Shown piece by piece: positions 16,001 through 24,697 of a stretch of 64,000 nucleotides of DNA (its first letter is position 1; the number at the start of each line of letters is the position of its first letter). The notes below the pieces were generated by a model. That model searched no databases. It worked only from the letters and a program-made list of their open reading frames with translations, and was not told where the DNA came from. The translations under genes and the position numbers were made by a program. The stretch lies in NCBI RefSeq assembly GCF_002343915.1, contig NZ_NETK01000001.1, positions 8,694,001-8,758,000 on the forward strand. Reading direction: 5' to 3'. This DNA is from Nannocystis exedens (lineage in GTDB: Bacteria > Myxococcota_A > Polyangia > Nannocystales > Nannocystaceae).

Positions 16001-18351
16001 CGCGCGGCCTCGAGGTTGGCGCGGGCCAGCTGCAGGCGCTCGCCGGGGTCGGTGAGGCGGGGCGCGCCGGCGTTGAGGTGGCGGACCACGTCGAACAGCG
16101 CGTCGCCGCGCAGCTCGCCGACGTGGGCGGCCTGCAGGCTGCGACCGATCCGCAGGTGGGCCTCGTGCAGCGCCTCCGCCGTGCTGAGCGACAGCGCGGC
16201 CTGCTGCACGCGGTCGTGGAGGAACCGGCAGGCGACCACCAGCTCCACTGTCTCATTCGCCTCGGCCGCGCCGTCGTCGAACGCCTCGAGCAGGCGGTAG
16301 TTGGAGTCGAGCGGCACGACCAGGCCGGCCTGCAGCGCCGGCCACAGCTCGGCGGCGACGCGGCCCGGGGTGCGTTCGGCGATCCGCGCCAGGGTGACGA
16401 CGTCGAACTCGTGGCCGACGCAGGCGGCGACGGCGAGCAGGCGCTGGGTGGCGGGCGGGAACTCGCGCAGCCGCTCGGACATCAGCTCGGCGACGTTCTC
16501 GGTGATCGGCGCGGCGGCGACGGCGTCGGGGTCCCAGGTCCACCCGGCGGCGGCGGCGTCGAAGCGGACGAGCCCGTTGCGGTGCAGCGTCGTCAAGAAC
16601 TGCGTCAGGAAGAACGGGTTGCCGTGGGTCTTGTCGAACACCAGGGCGGCGAGGCCCTCGAGCCGTTCGACCTCCTCGCGCGGGGGCGGCACGCCGGGCC
16701 GCTCGCGGGTCAGCGTGTCGGCCAGCAGCGCGCGCACGCTGGCGCGGTCGAGCGGGCCGAGGGTGAGCTCGGTGAGGGCCACGCCGTCCTTGCGCAGCTG
16801 GGTGACGGCGGCGCGCAGCGGGTGGCCGAGGTCGACCTCGCCGTCGCGGTAGGCGCCGACGAGCAGCAGGTGGCCGCCGTCGGGGTCGGTGAGGACGAGG
16901 CGCAGGAGCGACAGCGTGCCGGCGTCGGCCCACTGCAGGTCGTCGAGGAAGATCACCAGCGGCGACGTGCGCGGGCACAGGGCGCGCACGAAGTTCTGCA
17001 TGACCAGGCCGAAGCGGTTCTGCGACTCGGTCGGGCGCAGCGGCGGCAGCGGCGGCTGCTTGCCGATGATGCGCTCGAGCTCGGGCACGAGGTCGACGAC
17101 CAGCTGACCGCTGGCGCCGACGGCCAGCTGGATGCGGGTGCGCCACTCTGCCAGCGTGCGCGACGACTCGGTGAGGAGCTGGCGGACCAGCTCGGACAGC
17201 GCCGACGCGAGCGCGCTGAACGGGATGTTGCGCTGGACCAGGTCGAACTTGCCGGTGACGAAGCGGCCGCCGCTGCGGGCGATCACGCGGTGGACCTCGT
17301 GCGCCAGCATCGACTTGCCGACGCCCGCGCCGCCGGCGACCAGCAGCAGCTCGGGGCGGCCGTCCTGCACGCGGGCGAACGCCTCGGTCAGCGCGCGGAT
17401 GTCGGCCTCGCGGCCGTAGAGCTTCTGCGGGATGCGCAGCACGTCGGCGCGGTCGCGCTGGCCGAGCTCGAACGGCTCGATCTCGCCGGCCTCGTCGAGC
17501 TGCGCGAGGCAGCGGGCCAGGTCGGCCGACAGGCCGAGCGCGTGCTGGTAGCGGTCCTCCGGCCCCTTGGCGAGGAGCTTCATGACGATGTCGGAGACCA
17601 CGCGGGGGATCGTCGGCGTGCGCACCCACGGCGGCACCGGCGTGCGGGCGATGTGGCTGTGGACCAGCTCCATCGCGTCGTTGGCGTTGAACGGCACCGA
17701 GCCCGTCAGCATCTCGTAGAGCGTGACGCCGAGCGAGTAGAGGTCGGTGCGCTGGTCGACGACCCGGTTGACGCGCCCGCTCTGCTCGGGCGACATGTAC
17801 ATCAGCGTGCCCTCGAGCGCCTCGGGGCTCGACACCTGCGCTGTCTCATGGGCCAGGTTGGTGGCGATGCCGAAGTCGATCAGCTTGACGCTGCCGGTCG
17901 TCGCATTGACGAGGATGTTGTGCGGCTTGATGTCCTTGTGGATGATGGCCCGCTCGTGCAGGCGGGCCAGCGTGTCGGCCAGCGCCAGCCCGAGCTCGAG
18001 CGCGCGCCGCAGCGGCAGCGCCTCGCCGTGGATCACGTCGCTGAGCGGGACGCCGCCGTCGTCCTCCATCACCAGCGCGAGGCCGTTGCCGTAGCTCTCG
18101 AGCGAGTAGACCCGGACCACGCCGGGCACGTCGAGCTCGCGCAGGGTGACGTACTCGCGGCGCAGCTGTCTCAATGCGCGGGGGCTCGGGAACTCGCCCT
18201 TCAGCACCTTGATCACGACGGGGGTCTGCTCGTCGTCTTCGCGGACGCCGCGGAAGATGATCGAGTTCTGCCCCTCGTGGAGCCGTTGCTTGAGCGAGAA
18301 CCGTGGAGAGCCGTCCATGTCGAGCGTCGCTGAGCCGAACAGGCGTATCAT
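13057..18351 (-). CDS. Trifunctional Ser/Thr kinase - AAA ATPase - GAF - sensor histidine kinase
   Basis: A 1764-residue signalling protein. An N-terminal Hanks-type kinase (about 10-280) has VIKVLK (lysine near 46), HKDIKPHN near 137 (HKD replaces HRD, a common variant) and DFG near 158. It is followed by an AAA/predicted ATPase region with Walker A GGAGVGKS (about 340) and Walker B LVIFLDDLQWAD, a long helical repeat region, a GAF domain (about 1340-1500) ending in a coiled-coil-like segment, and a histidine kinase with VAHDLKNP (phospho-His near 1554), N-box NYISNGLKYGG and G-box GHGLGLSI. All catalytic signatures look intact. This architecture is known in myxobacteria and cyanobacteria and integrates small-ligand sensing with two kinds of phosphorylation. 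No response regulator is adjacent. No membrane segment is evident. Confidence 0.95.
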   Translation of the reverse strand: MIRLFGSATLDMDGSPRFSLKQRLHEGQNSIIFRGVREDDEQTPVVIKVLKGEFPSPRALRQLRREYVTLRELDVPGVVRVYSLESYGNGLALVMEDDGGVPLSDVIHGEALPLRRALELGLALADTLARLHERAIIHKDIKPHNILVNATTGSVKLIDFGIATNLAHETAQVSSPEALEGTLMYMSPEQSGRVNRVVDQRTDLYSLGVTLYEMLTGSVPFNANDAMELVHSHIARTPVPPWVRTPTIPRVVSDIVMKLLAKGPEDRYQHALGLSADLARCLAQLDEAGEIEPFELGQRDRADVLRIPQKLYGREADIRALTEAFARVQDGRPELLLVAGGAGVGKSMLAHEVHRVIARSGGRFVTGKFDLVQRNIPFSALASALSELVRQLLTESSRTLAEWRTRIQLAVGASGQLVVDLVPELERIIGKQPPLPPLRPTESQNRFGLVMQNFVRALCPRTSPLVIFLDDLQWADAGTLSLLRLVLTDPDGGHLLLVGAYRDGEVDLGHPLRAAVTQLRKDGVALTELTLGPLDRASVRALLADTLTRERPGVPPPREEVERLEGLAALVFDKTHGNPFFLTQFLTTLHRNGLVRFDAAAAGWTWDPDAVAAAPITENVAELMSERLREFPPATQRLLAVAACVGHEFDVVTLARIAERTPGRVAAELWPALQAGLVVPLDSNYRLLEAFDDGAAEANETVELVVACRFLHDRVQQAALSLSTAEALHEAHLRIGRSLQAAHVGELRGDALFDVVRHLNAGAPRLTDPGERLQLARANLEAARAAKRATAYAAGASFAAAGVAVLPDDAWDSQYALTLGLHREQAECDYMCGRVDRADAELEDLIRRARSPLEQADLYALRVMLLSSQGRFTEGLAASRVGLAQFGELLPETPEATMATFGAVYGEIEASLAGRTVESLADAPAMRDPAHGAVLRLLNEAFGAGFVVDARLGSVVILKHVLLSLTQGPSELSAFGYATYGYLLAGPLGRPADALRYGRLALQLLERFTSTEVASRVHFMVGFYTGHTRPLRDSLHHLNQARVLGLETGDFMYASQGAVFHALANLRRGEDLSAVREEIEQGRALMVRTRDAMSTAQMVLLGEVVDALQHERWFGGPLFGDNQAEADWLRTVDATGLVIVRFLHHVNKLLAATLFEAYPEALALSAAAQPLMAVAVGGPYTADLPFYSALALAASHAAATDEAERASLMAQLLEHRAVTAQWAQLCPENEQHRLHIIDAEIARIRGQDLVALDEYDRAIEWARRSQFIHHEAIANELCGRFHQARGRAQIARVYLGQARYGYERWGALAKVRALDVKYPHLAARAESVGATITANSSRALITSSLSTTGNQGLDLTSVIKAAQALTAEIAVEPLLEKIIQIMIENAGARRGVLLLELDGQLSVVAESSVDTGSYTLKQPLPLSEAASVPVSIVNYVVHTTDSVVLEDAARAGPFTTDTYVARSGMRSILCTPLVHQTKLTGVLYLENELIPSVFPEARLHTLKLIASQAAISIENANLYANMERLVQKRTDELHRVNQSLTASNAELDAFARTVAHDLKNPLGAMVGYSEYLLEHIDEVDLEEVERVVENIRRASHTATNIIDELLLLAGVRKQQVQSARLDMAAIMRQVEQRMAYMLREYGGEIAAPETWPAAIGYAPWIEEAWTNYISNGLKYGGSPPRLQLGADVQDGKVRFWVRDNGRGIDQAAQEKLFAEFSRLDNVRAEGHGLGLSIVRRIIERLGGSVGVESELGAGSLFFFTLPTA

Positions 18352-18700
18352 ACTGTCTCACGGCGCCGCTGCGTCTCGCGTCGTCACCCCTGCATTCGCG
18401 CGGCGCGCAGGGGCCACGCCCGCAGGCGAGGTCGGCCTTCGCCCTGGCGGCGATGACGCGCCGCTGGAGCCCCGAACATTCGTCCGCGGGCTCTGGCGCG
18501 CGGTCGGCACGAAACCGCGCGTTGCACCATCCGCACGACGTCCGCGAACGATCGTGTGCCAGCGTCAGGCACCGCGGCACTCGCAGAAGGGCCCCGCGTT
18601 TCGGTTCTCGGCCGTCGCGCGGCGATGTATGCTCAAGCATCTTGCCGTCGGCGGCGGGCCGGGCCGTTCCGTCGCCAGGACGATCCCGGAGCCCTCGTCG
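18352..18700. other. Divergent intergenic region, kinase and P450
   Basis: About 350 bases between the divergent kinase and P450 genes. It must contain both promoters, but I see no convincing -35/-10 pair, operator or small gene. The only clear element is GGAG at 18688-18691, the P450 ribosome site. Confidence 0.5.
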
Positions 18701-19948
18701 ATGTCCCTCCAGCCGACCGCGCCTGCAGTCAAGTACGACATCCTCAGCCCAGCCTTCTTCGCCGACCCGTACCCGACGCTCCGGCGCATGCGCGAGGAGG
18801 ACCCGGTGTTCTGGCACCCCGTGCTCAAGAGCTGGGTGCTGACCCGCTACGCCGACGTCCAGCGGGTGCTCCGCGACAGCAAGTCGGAGTTCTCCAACTC
18901 GAAGGTCGAGCAGTACGGCCTCGGCGCGCCCGAGAGCGTGCGCGACAAGCTCGAGGTGTTCAACCACTTCGTCTCGAGCTGGGTCGCGTTCATGGACCCG
19001 CCGGACCACACGCGGCTGCGGGCGCTGATCGCCAAGGCGTTCACGGTGCAGGCGGTCGAGCGGCTGCGGCCGCGGATCCAGCAGGCGGTCGACGAGCTGC
19101 TGGCCGCGGTGCGCCCGCGCGGGCGCATGGACGTGGTGGCCGACTTCGCGGCGCAGCTGCCGATGATCGTGTTCAGCGAGCTGATGGGCGTCCCCCGCGA
19201 GGACGGCGAGCGGCTGCGGGAGGACGCGCTGATCGTCATGTCGCTGTTCGGGGCCGGCATCGCCACCGCCGAGAGCGTCGAGTCGGCGTACCGCGGCGTG
19301 ATGAGCTACTACGAATACTTCAACGCGCACATCGCCGCGCGGCGCAGCCGCTCGACCGAGGACCTGCTGAGCAAGTTGGTCGAGGCCCGCGTCGACGGCG
19401 TCGGGATGACCGACACCGAGCTCGTGGCGATGTGCGTGACCCTGTTCCTGGCCAGCCAGGAGACTACACTATATATGGTGGCCAACGCGGTGAACACCCT
19501 CGTGCGCCACCCCGACCAGGCGCAGCGGCTGCGCGAGGAGCCGCGCCTCATCGACGGCGCGCTCGAGGAGATGATGCGCTACGACAGCCCGACGTTCGGG
19601 ACCTTCCGTCGCGCGGTCGTGGACATCACCGACCTCCCGGGCGGCAAGATCCCCGCGGGCGACTATGTACTGAGCGTCCTCTGCTCCGCGAACCGCGACG
19701 GTCATCGATTCCCCGAGCCCGACCGGTTCGACATCGAGCGCCGAGACACGCGTCATCTGTCCTTCAGTTCTGGTATCCACACTTGCCCGGGCGCGGCGCT
19801 GTCGCGGCTCGAGGGGCGTATTGCGATTCAAACGCTGTTGCGGACGTTCTCCGAGCTCCGGCTCGAGAGCGACGCGCCGCTCGAGTGGCTGCCGAGCATG
19901 ATGGTCCGCGGCTTCAAGTCGCTGCCGATCGCGATGACGCCGGCCTGA
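18701..19948 (+). CDS. Cytochrome P450
   Basis: A 415-residue soluble bacterial P450 monooxygenase. The K-helix ExxR is present as EMMR in EEMMRYDSP, and the haem-binding loop reads FSSGIHTCPGA with the thiolate ligand at C362. The I-helix oxygen-activation motif is LASQETT rather than the common AGxxT, and the haem loop has S-S where F-G is usual, so it is a somewhat divergent member. MDPPDHTRLRALIAKAF is the conserved C-helix region. ATG 18701 has GGAG 9 bases upstream. It could tailor the NRPS-PKS product, but three genes and an opposite-strand kinase lie between, so that link is only a possibility. Rare A/T-ending codons cluster near 19465-19480 and 19660-19800. Confidence 0.93.
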   Translation: MSLQPTAPAVKYDILSPAFFADPYPTLRRMREEDPVFWHPVLKSWVLTRYADVQRVLRDSKSEFSNSKVEQYGLGAPESVRDKLEVFNHFVSSWVAFMDPPDHTRLRALIAKAFTVQAVERLRPRIQQAVDELLAAVRPRGRMDVVADFAAQLPMIVFSELMGVPREDGERLREDALIVMSLFGAGIATAESVESAYRGVMSYYEYFNAHIAARRSRSTEDLLSKLVEARVDGVGMTDTELVAMCVTLFLASQETTLYMVANAVNTLVRHPDQAQRLREEPRLIDGALEEMMRYDSPTFGTFRRAVVDITDLPGGKIPAGDYVLSVLCSANRDGHRFPEPDRFDIERRDTRHLSFSSGIHTCPGAALSRLEGRIAIQTLLRTFSELRLESDAPLEWLPSMMVRGFKSLPIAMTPA

Positions 19949-20298
19949 CGCCCGTTCGCTGCTCGGGCCCCGCCCGCGACGCCCCGCCGCAGCCTCGCTC
20001 GGCGGGTTCTCAATTGTGAGGACGCGGCGCCCTTCGGTGTGGCGATTGTACATACAGACTTCGCGCGCGGTCTTCAGACCCCGAGGCGTGGGTCGGGTGC
20101 GGTGGGATACTCGGAGCGGCGCGAGGCGGCCACGAATTAATTAATTAATCGTAGCCCTAGGATCCTTTGACCTGCTAACATACACTAATACGACGGCGCC
20201 GCGCCCGGCGCCGACGTTTCGGACACGCAACAATCGAGGTCGGACCCGGGGGGGGACGATCGTTGACAATTCTGATCGGCGCCAGTTGGAGGTGGGGG
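19949..20298. other. AT-rich promoter region before the cytochrome gene
   Basis: No gene is supported. A run AATTAATTAATTAAT lies at 20135-20149, very unusual at this GC content, followed by TTGACC at 20167-20172 and an AT-rich TAACATACACTAATAC stretch. This looks like an UP-element plus promoter for the downstream gene, though a canonical -10 at 17 bases is not clear. GGAGGT at 20288-20293 is the ribosome site of the next gene. Confidence 0.5.
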
Positions 20299-23016
20299 AT
20301 GCTCTCGATAAGCGCGCGCGCATTTTCGTGGTCGGTGGGTCTCGCGGCGGTGATGGGGACGGCGGGGGCGGCGGAGGCGACGCCCCCTTCGTACACCCTG
20401 TTCGAAAGCGGACAGGTCCGTCCGCTTGCCCTCTCCCCCGACAAGAAGACGTTATTCGCGGTCAACACGCCGGACGGCCGGCTCGAGGTCTACGACGTCA
20501 CCTGGTGGGGCCTGTACCACCGGACGTCGATCCCGGTCGGCGTCGAGCCGGTCGCGGTGGCGGCCCGCAGCAACACCGAGGTGTGGGTCGTCAATCACGT
20601 GTCGGACAGTGTCAGCGTCGTCTATGTCGGCACCGGGGCCGCCAATCGCGTGACGCGGACCCTGCTGGTCGGCGACGAGCCGCGCGACATCGTCTTCGCC
20701 GGTCCGGGGAACAGCCGCGCCTTCATCACCACCGCGCACCGCGGGCAGAACATCGGCTTCGACCCCCAACTGACGACCCCGGGCGTCGGGCGCGCGGACG
20801 TCTGGGTGTTCGACGCGGCCAACCTCGGCACGACGCTCGGCGGCACGCCGATGACGGTCATCACCCTGTTCGCCGACACCCCCCGGGCGCTGGCGACGTC
20901 GCCCGACGGCTCGAAGGTGTACGCCGCCGCGCACTTCTCCGGCAATCGCACGACCACGATCGACTCCGTGCTGGTCGCCGGCAACACCCCGCCCCCGAAC
21001 GAGAACTACGCCGGGGTCGAGGCGCCCGACAATCCGCTCATCGTCAAGTACGACGGCCAGCACTGGGTCGACGAGCTCGGGACCCAGTGGGACGCGAACG
21101 TCAAATTCAGCCTGCCCGACAAGGACGTGTTCGTCATCGACGCCAACGCGACCACGCCGGCCCAGATCACCGGCCCCACGGGCTTCTACACCGGCGTCGG
21201 CGCCATCCTCTACAACATGATCGTCCACCCGGTCAGCGGGAAGATCTACGTCGCCAACACCTCCGCGCGCAACGAGGTCCGCTTCTCCGGGCCCGGCGTC
21301 TTCGCCGAGACCAACGTCAACGGCCACTTCGCCGAGAACAACATCACCGTCCTCGACCCGCAGAGCCACACGGTCACGAGCCACCACCTGAACCCGCACC
21401 TCGACTACGACGCGCCGTTCCAGCCGCTGCCGAACGAGGACGCCGAGCTCAGCCTCGCGCTCCCGCAGGGTATGGCGATCTCGGACGACGGCGACACCCT
21501 CTACGTCGCCGCGCTCGGGTCCGACAAGATCGGCGTGATCGACACCGCGACGCTCGAGAACGGCGCCTTCTGGCCCGACCCCGCCGAGCAGCTGCAGGTC
21601 AGCGGCGGCGGACCGACGGCGGTGCTGCTCGACGAGTCGCGCAACCGTCTGTATGTGATGACCCGCTTCGACAACGCGGTCTCGATCCTCGACACCTTCG
21701 ACGGCGACGAAATTCAGCACCTGCCGATGCACAACCCCGAGCCGGCGAGCGTGACCGAGGGCCGCCGCTTCCTTTATGACGCGACCTACACCTCGGGCCG
21801 CGGAGACTCGGCGTGCGCGACCTGCCACGTGTACGGCGACGTCGACCACCTGGCGTGGGACCTCGGCAACCCCGACGGCGACGTCACGGTCGCCCCCGGG
21901 CCGTTCAAGACCATCTTCCTGCCCGAATCCCCGATCGACTTCCACCCGATGAAGGGGCCGATGACGACCCAGAGCCTGCGCGGCATGGCCAACCACGGCG
22001 CGATGCACTGGCGCGGCGACAAGACCAGCCCGGACTTCCCGCCCAACGAGCAGCCGAACCAGGGTTCGTTCGACGAGGTGATGGCGTTCAAGCAGTTCAA
22101 CAAGACCTTCGTCGAGGTCATGGGCCGGACGCAGGAGCTCCCCGCCGACGACATGCAGAAGTTCACCGACTTCGCGCTGCAGCTGACCTACCCGCCGAAC
22201 CCCGTGCGCAACCTCGACAACTCGCTCACCGCCTTCCAGCAGGCCGGCCGCGACCTCTACATGAACAAGCCGGCCACGCTCGGCATGACCTGCAACTTCT
22301 GTCACGTGCTCGACCCGGCGGGCAACGCCCAGTACGGCGTCGACCGCCCCGGCTTCTTCGGCTCCGACGGCTCGTACGTCGGCACCGAGTTCGTGCAGAC
22401 CATGAAGGTCCCGCACCTGCGCAACGCCTATACGAAGATCGGCAAGTTCGGCCTGCCGCGCAACGCGTCGATCAACCCCCAGGAGGACGACTCGTTCCTC
22501 GGCGACCAGATCCGCGGCTTCGGCTACACGCACGAGGGCTCGATGGACTCGGTGTTCGGCTTCCTCAGCCAGATCGGCTTCGTCGAGGACCCGGTCTTCA
22601 ACCCCGGCGGGCTCGAGTCCGAGACCCCGACCGAGCGCCGCCAGGTCGAGGCGTTCGTGCTCGCCTTCGACTCCAACATGGCCCCCATCGTCGGTCAGCA
22701 GATCACCTTGACCAGCACCAACGCCACGACCGTCAGCTCGCGCATCACGCTCTTGAAGACCCGCGCGAGTGCAGGCGAGTGCGACCTCGTGGCCCACGGC
22801 TATTACGCGGGTAAGAGGCACGGTTACCTGTGGAACGGCACCGCGTTCCTGCAGGACGAGCAGGGCAAGCCGACGCTCACCGACAGCCAGTTGCGGGCCC
22901 GCGCCGCCCTGTCCCAGCAGGAGCTCACCTACACCTGCGTACCGCCGGGCTCGGGCCGCCGCGTGGGCATCGACCGCGACCTCGACGGCACGCTGAACGG
23001 CGACGAGTGCCCCTGA
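20299..23016 (+). CDS. Exported beta-propeller protein with two c-type haem sites
   Basis: A 905-residue exported protein. A typical signal peptide ends near AGAAEA, followed by YVTN/NHL-like beta-propeller blades (for example LFAVNTPDGRLEVYDV, IYVANTSARNEV, LYVAALGSDKIGVIDT, LYVMTRFDNAVSILDT) over about 40-490. The C-terminal part carries two CxxCH haem-attachment motifs, CATCH at C506 and CNFCH at C665, giving a di-haem cytochrome domain. Such fusions act in the periplasm or at the surface in electron transfer or peroxidase-like oxidation; the substrate here is unknown. ATG 20299 follows a strong GGAGGT; the upstream in-frame start would spoil the signal peptide. The extreme C terminus is Cys-containing (TYTCVPPGSG) and ends DLDGTLNGDEC, a calcium-loop-like tail. 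Confidence 0.88.
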   Translation: MLSISARAFSWSVGLAAVMGTAGAAEATPPSYTLFESGQVRPLALSPDKKTLFAVNTPDGRLEVYDVTWWGLYHRTSIPVGVEPVAVAARSNTEVWVVNHVSDSVSVVYVGTGAANRVTRTLLVGDEPRDIVFAGPGNSRAFITTAHRGQNIGFDPQLTTPGVGRADVWVFDAANLGTTLGGTPMTVITLFADTPRALATSPDGSKVYAAAHFSGNRTTTIDSVLVAGNTPPPNENYAGVEAPDNPLIVKYDGQHWVDELGTQWDANVKFSLPDKDVFVIDANATTPAQITGPTGFYTGVGAILYNMIVHPVSGKIYVANTSARNEVRFSGPGVFAETNVNGHFAENNITVLDPQSHTVTSHHLNPHLDYDAPFQPLPNEDAELSLALPQGMAISDDGDTLYVAALGSDKIGVIDTATLENGAFWPDPAEQLQVSGGGPTAVLLDESRNRLYVMTRFDNAVSILDTFDGDEIQHLPMHNPEPASVTEGRRFLYDATYTSGRGDSACATCHVYGDVDHLAWDLGNPDGDVTVAPGPFKTIFLPESPIDFHPMKGPMTTQSLRGMANHGAMHWRGDKTSPDFPPNEQPNQGSFDEVMAFKQFNKTFVEVMGRTQELPADDMQKFTDFALQLTYPPNPVRNLDNSLTAFQQAGRDLYMNKPATLGMTCNFCHVLDPAGNAQYGVDRPGFFGSDGSYVGTEFVQTMKVPHLRNAYTKIGKFGLPRNASINPQEDDSFLGDQIRGFGYTHEGSMDSVFGFLSQIGFVEDPVFNPGGLESETPTERRQVEAFVLAFDSNMAPIVGQQITLTSTNATTVSSRITLLKTRASAGECDLVAHGYYAGKRHGYLWNGTAFLQDEQGKPTLTDSQLRARAALSQQELTYTCVPPGSGRRVGIDRDLDGTLNGDECP

Positions 23017-23062
23017 CGAGGAGCGGCGACGCGGGCGTGAGCAGTGCCGTCGGATGAAGACC

Positions 23063-23097
23063 CCGGGCGGAATTCGGCGAGGCGCGGTTCCGCCCGG
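23063..23097 (+). terminator. Hairpin downstream of the cytochrome gene
   Basis: Perfect 10-bp inverted repeat CCGGGCGGAA / TTCCGCCCGG around a 15-base loop, 47 bases after the stop codon. No T-tract follows. Part of the right arm (GTTCCGCCCGG) recurs at about 23180-23192, so it could also be a dispersed repeat rather than a terminator. Confidence 0.45.
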
Positions 23098-23237
23098 AAT
23101 GGGTCCTCGCGGTCTCGTGCTGGCACGATCGGCGACGGCGCCGGGATCGCGCACGTGCCGTTGCGCCGGCTCCGAGCGCCGTTCCGCCCGGTAGAGGCCG
23201 GTGCGGCGGCGCGACGCCTCCGATATAGTGCCGCCCG

Positions 23238-24368
23238 ATGGCGACCGCAGATCCTGCTCTCAAGTTTCAGGTCCTGACCGGGCTGCTCGAGTCCGAGAGC
23301 ACGACGCTGATCAGCATCGACGTCGGGGAGGTGCTGACGCTGACCGAGGGCAGGGGGCTCGAAGCCATGGGGGTCGCCGCGACCGCGACCGTGGGCGCCC
23401 CGCTGACGGCGGCGTTCGCCGGGCACGCCGAGCTGATCGAGCTCTTTCGCCGCAGCCTGCGGGGCGAGCGCTCGCGGGTCGAGCGCATGTACGGGCAGGC
23501 GTGCTGGCTGCTATCGTTCTACCCGCTGCGCGGGCCCGACGGCGCGATCGTCGGCGCCGCGATGCTGGCGATCGACGTCACCCGCGACCTGACCACGGTG
23601 CGCCAGGCGCAGATGCTCCGCGAGCTCGTCAACAATGTGCCGACCAACGTGTTCGCCGTCGACATCCGCGGGGTCTGCGAGATCTCCGAGGGCGGCCTGC
23701 TGAAACAGATCGGGCTCAAGCCGGGCCAGAACGTCGGCGTCAACGTGTTCGAGGCCTACAGCGCCACCATCCCCGACCTCGCCGACGCCATGAGCGCCGC
23801 CTTCCGCGGCGAGACGCGGGTCATCGAGTTCGCGTTCGGCGATTCGCTCTACAGCCAGACCACGCTGCCGCGCCGCGACGCCCACGGCAACAACGCCGGC
23901 GCCTATTGCATCGCCTCCGACATCACCGAGCAGCGCCGCATCGAGGAGCTGCTGCGGTCGCAGATGCGCATCATCCAGGAGCAGAAGGAGGCCATCCTGC
24001 GGCTGTCGAGCCCGATCATCGAGGTCGGGCACGACGCGCTGGCGGTCCCGCTGGTCGGGTCGATCGACGAGCACCGGGCGGCGATCATCATGCACGGGCT
24101 GCTCGAGGCGATCGTGCAGAAGCGGGCGCGCTTCGCCATCCTCGACCTCACCGGCGTCGACACGGTCGACCCGACGTCCGCCGAGCACCTGATCCGCATC
24201 ATCCACAGCGTGCGCCTGCTCGGCGCCCAGGCGGTCATCACCGGCATCCGCCCGCCGATCGCCCGGACCATGGCCGAGCTCGGCCTCGACCTCAGCCGCC
24301 TGCACACGCTGCGCTCGCTGCAGGAGGCGCTGCGCTACTGCAGCGAGTCGATCGCCGGGGCGCGCTGA
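23238..24368 (+). CDS. PAS-PAS-STAS regulator (RsbR/anti-anti-sigma type)
   Basis: A 376-residue cytosolic sensor. Two PAS-like folds occupy about 5-115 and 125-240 (the second ends GAYCIASDITEQRRIEELL, the classical PAS-to-coiled-coil exit). A C-terminal STAS domain (about 265-370) contains DLTGVDTVDPTSAEHLIRI, with the Thr/Ser region that partner kinases phosphorylate in RsbR/RsbS-like stressosome proteins. The arrangement matches proteins that feed ligand or redox signals into partner-switching control of sigma factors. No RsbT-type kinase or anti-sigma factor is adjacent. ATG 23238 is the only start giving a full first PAS domain; its ribosome site is weak. Confidence 0.88.
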   Translation: MATADPALKFQVLTGLLESESTTLISIDVGEVLTLTEGRGLEAMGVAATATVGAPLTAAFAGHAELIELFRRSLRGERSRVERMYGQACWLLSFYPLRGPDGAIVGAAMLAIDVTRDLTTVRQAQMLRELVNNVPTNVFAVDIRGVCEISEGGLLKQIGLKPGQNVGVNVFEAYSATIPDLADAMSAAFRGETRVIEFAFGDSLYSQTTLPRRDAHGNNAGAYCIASDITEQRRIEELLRSQMRIIQEQKEAILRLSSPIIEVGHDALAVPLVGSIDEHRAAIIMHGLLEAIVQKRARFAILDLTGVDTVDPTSAEHLIRIIHSVRLLGAQAVITGIRPPIARTMAELGLDLSRLHTLRSLQEALRYCSESIAGAR

Positions 24369-24375
24369 CGGCCGT

Positions 24376-24403
24376 CGCGCCGGCGATCATCACGGTCGGC
24401 GCG
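24376..24403. terminator. Short hairpin between convergent genes
   Basis: CGCGCCG (24376-24382) pairs with CGGCGCG (24397-24403) around 14 bases, just after the PAS-STAS stop. Seven-base GC stem without T-tract: weak terminator candidate. Confidence 0.3.
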
Positions 24404-24405
24404 CC

Positions 24406-24419
24406 TGTCCGAGGGGGCA
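24406..24419. repeat. TGTCC-N4-GGACA family palindrome, wobble variant
   Basis: TGTCC-GAGG-GGGCA, extendable to CCTGTCC/GGGCAGG with one G-T pair. It sits in the 56-base spacer between convergent genes. Confidence 0.45.
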
Positions 24420-24424
24420 GGTCG

Positions 24425-24637
24425 TCACGCGCTGCGGGTGATGATCTGCTCCGGCCTGGCGCCCATGAGGTGCTTGCGGACCCGCTCGGTGTCGTTGGTG
24501 CCGACCGAGCGGATCGCCTCGCGCAGCTCGAGCTCGGTGACGCCGAGCTCGCGCGTCCAGTAGTCGAGCTCCCAGTCGTGGTTGAGGTCGATCTTCTTCG
24601 GGTCGTGCGGCCCGCGGATCTTCTTGGCGGCGGTCAT
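24425..24637 (-). CDS. DUF3606 domain protein
   Basis: A 70-residue protein matching the small DUF3606 family in pattern: basic N terminus, then LNHDWELDYWTRELGVTELELREAIRSVGTNDTERVRKHL, a helical unit predicted in many proteobacterial single-domain proteins. Function is unknown; similar genes are often found in stress-related or general-housekeeping islands. Its neighbour upstream on the same strand is another tiny DUF protein, 60 bases away. Confidence 0.8.
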   Translation of the reverse strand: MTAAKKIRGPHDPKKIDLNHDWELDYWTRELGVTELELREAIRSVGTNDTERVRKHLMGARPEQIITRSA

Positions 24638-24697
24638 GCCCCGATTGTGAGGGGTGGCGATCGAACTCGCATGCGGGCTCAGGCGCTCGCCCCGGGT

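Noticed and set aside
13171..18333. 1720-codon open frame opposite the trifunctional kinase
   Set aside because: Val/Gly/Gln-rich shadow; the opposite strand has every kinase and histidine-kinase motif.
18701..19948. P450 as a tailoring enzyme of the NRPS-PKS cluster
   Set aside because: Possible but unsupported: a DinB-like gene, a GNAT and a large opposite-strand kinase lie between, with a terminator-like hairpin after the synthase.
20406..20427. Perfect 8-bp hairpin AAGCGGAC/GTCCGCTT early in the cytochrome gene
   Set aside because: Inside coding sequence, not of the TGTCC-N4-GGACA type, and within what chance allows at this GC content.
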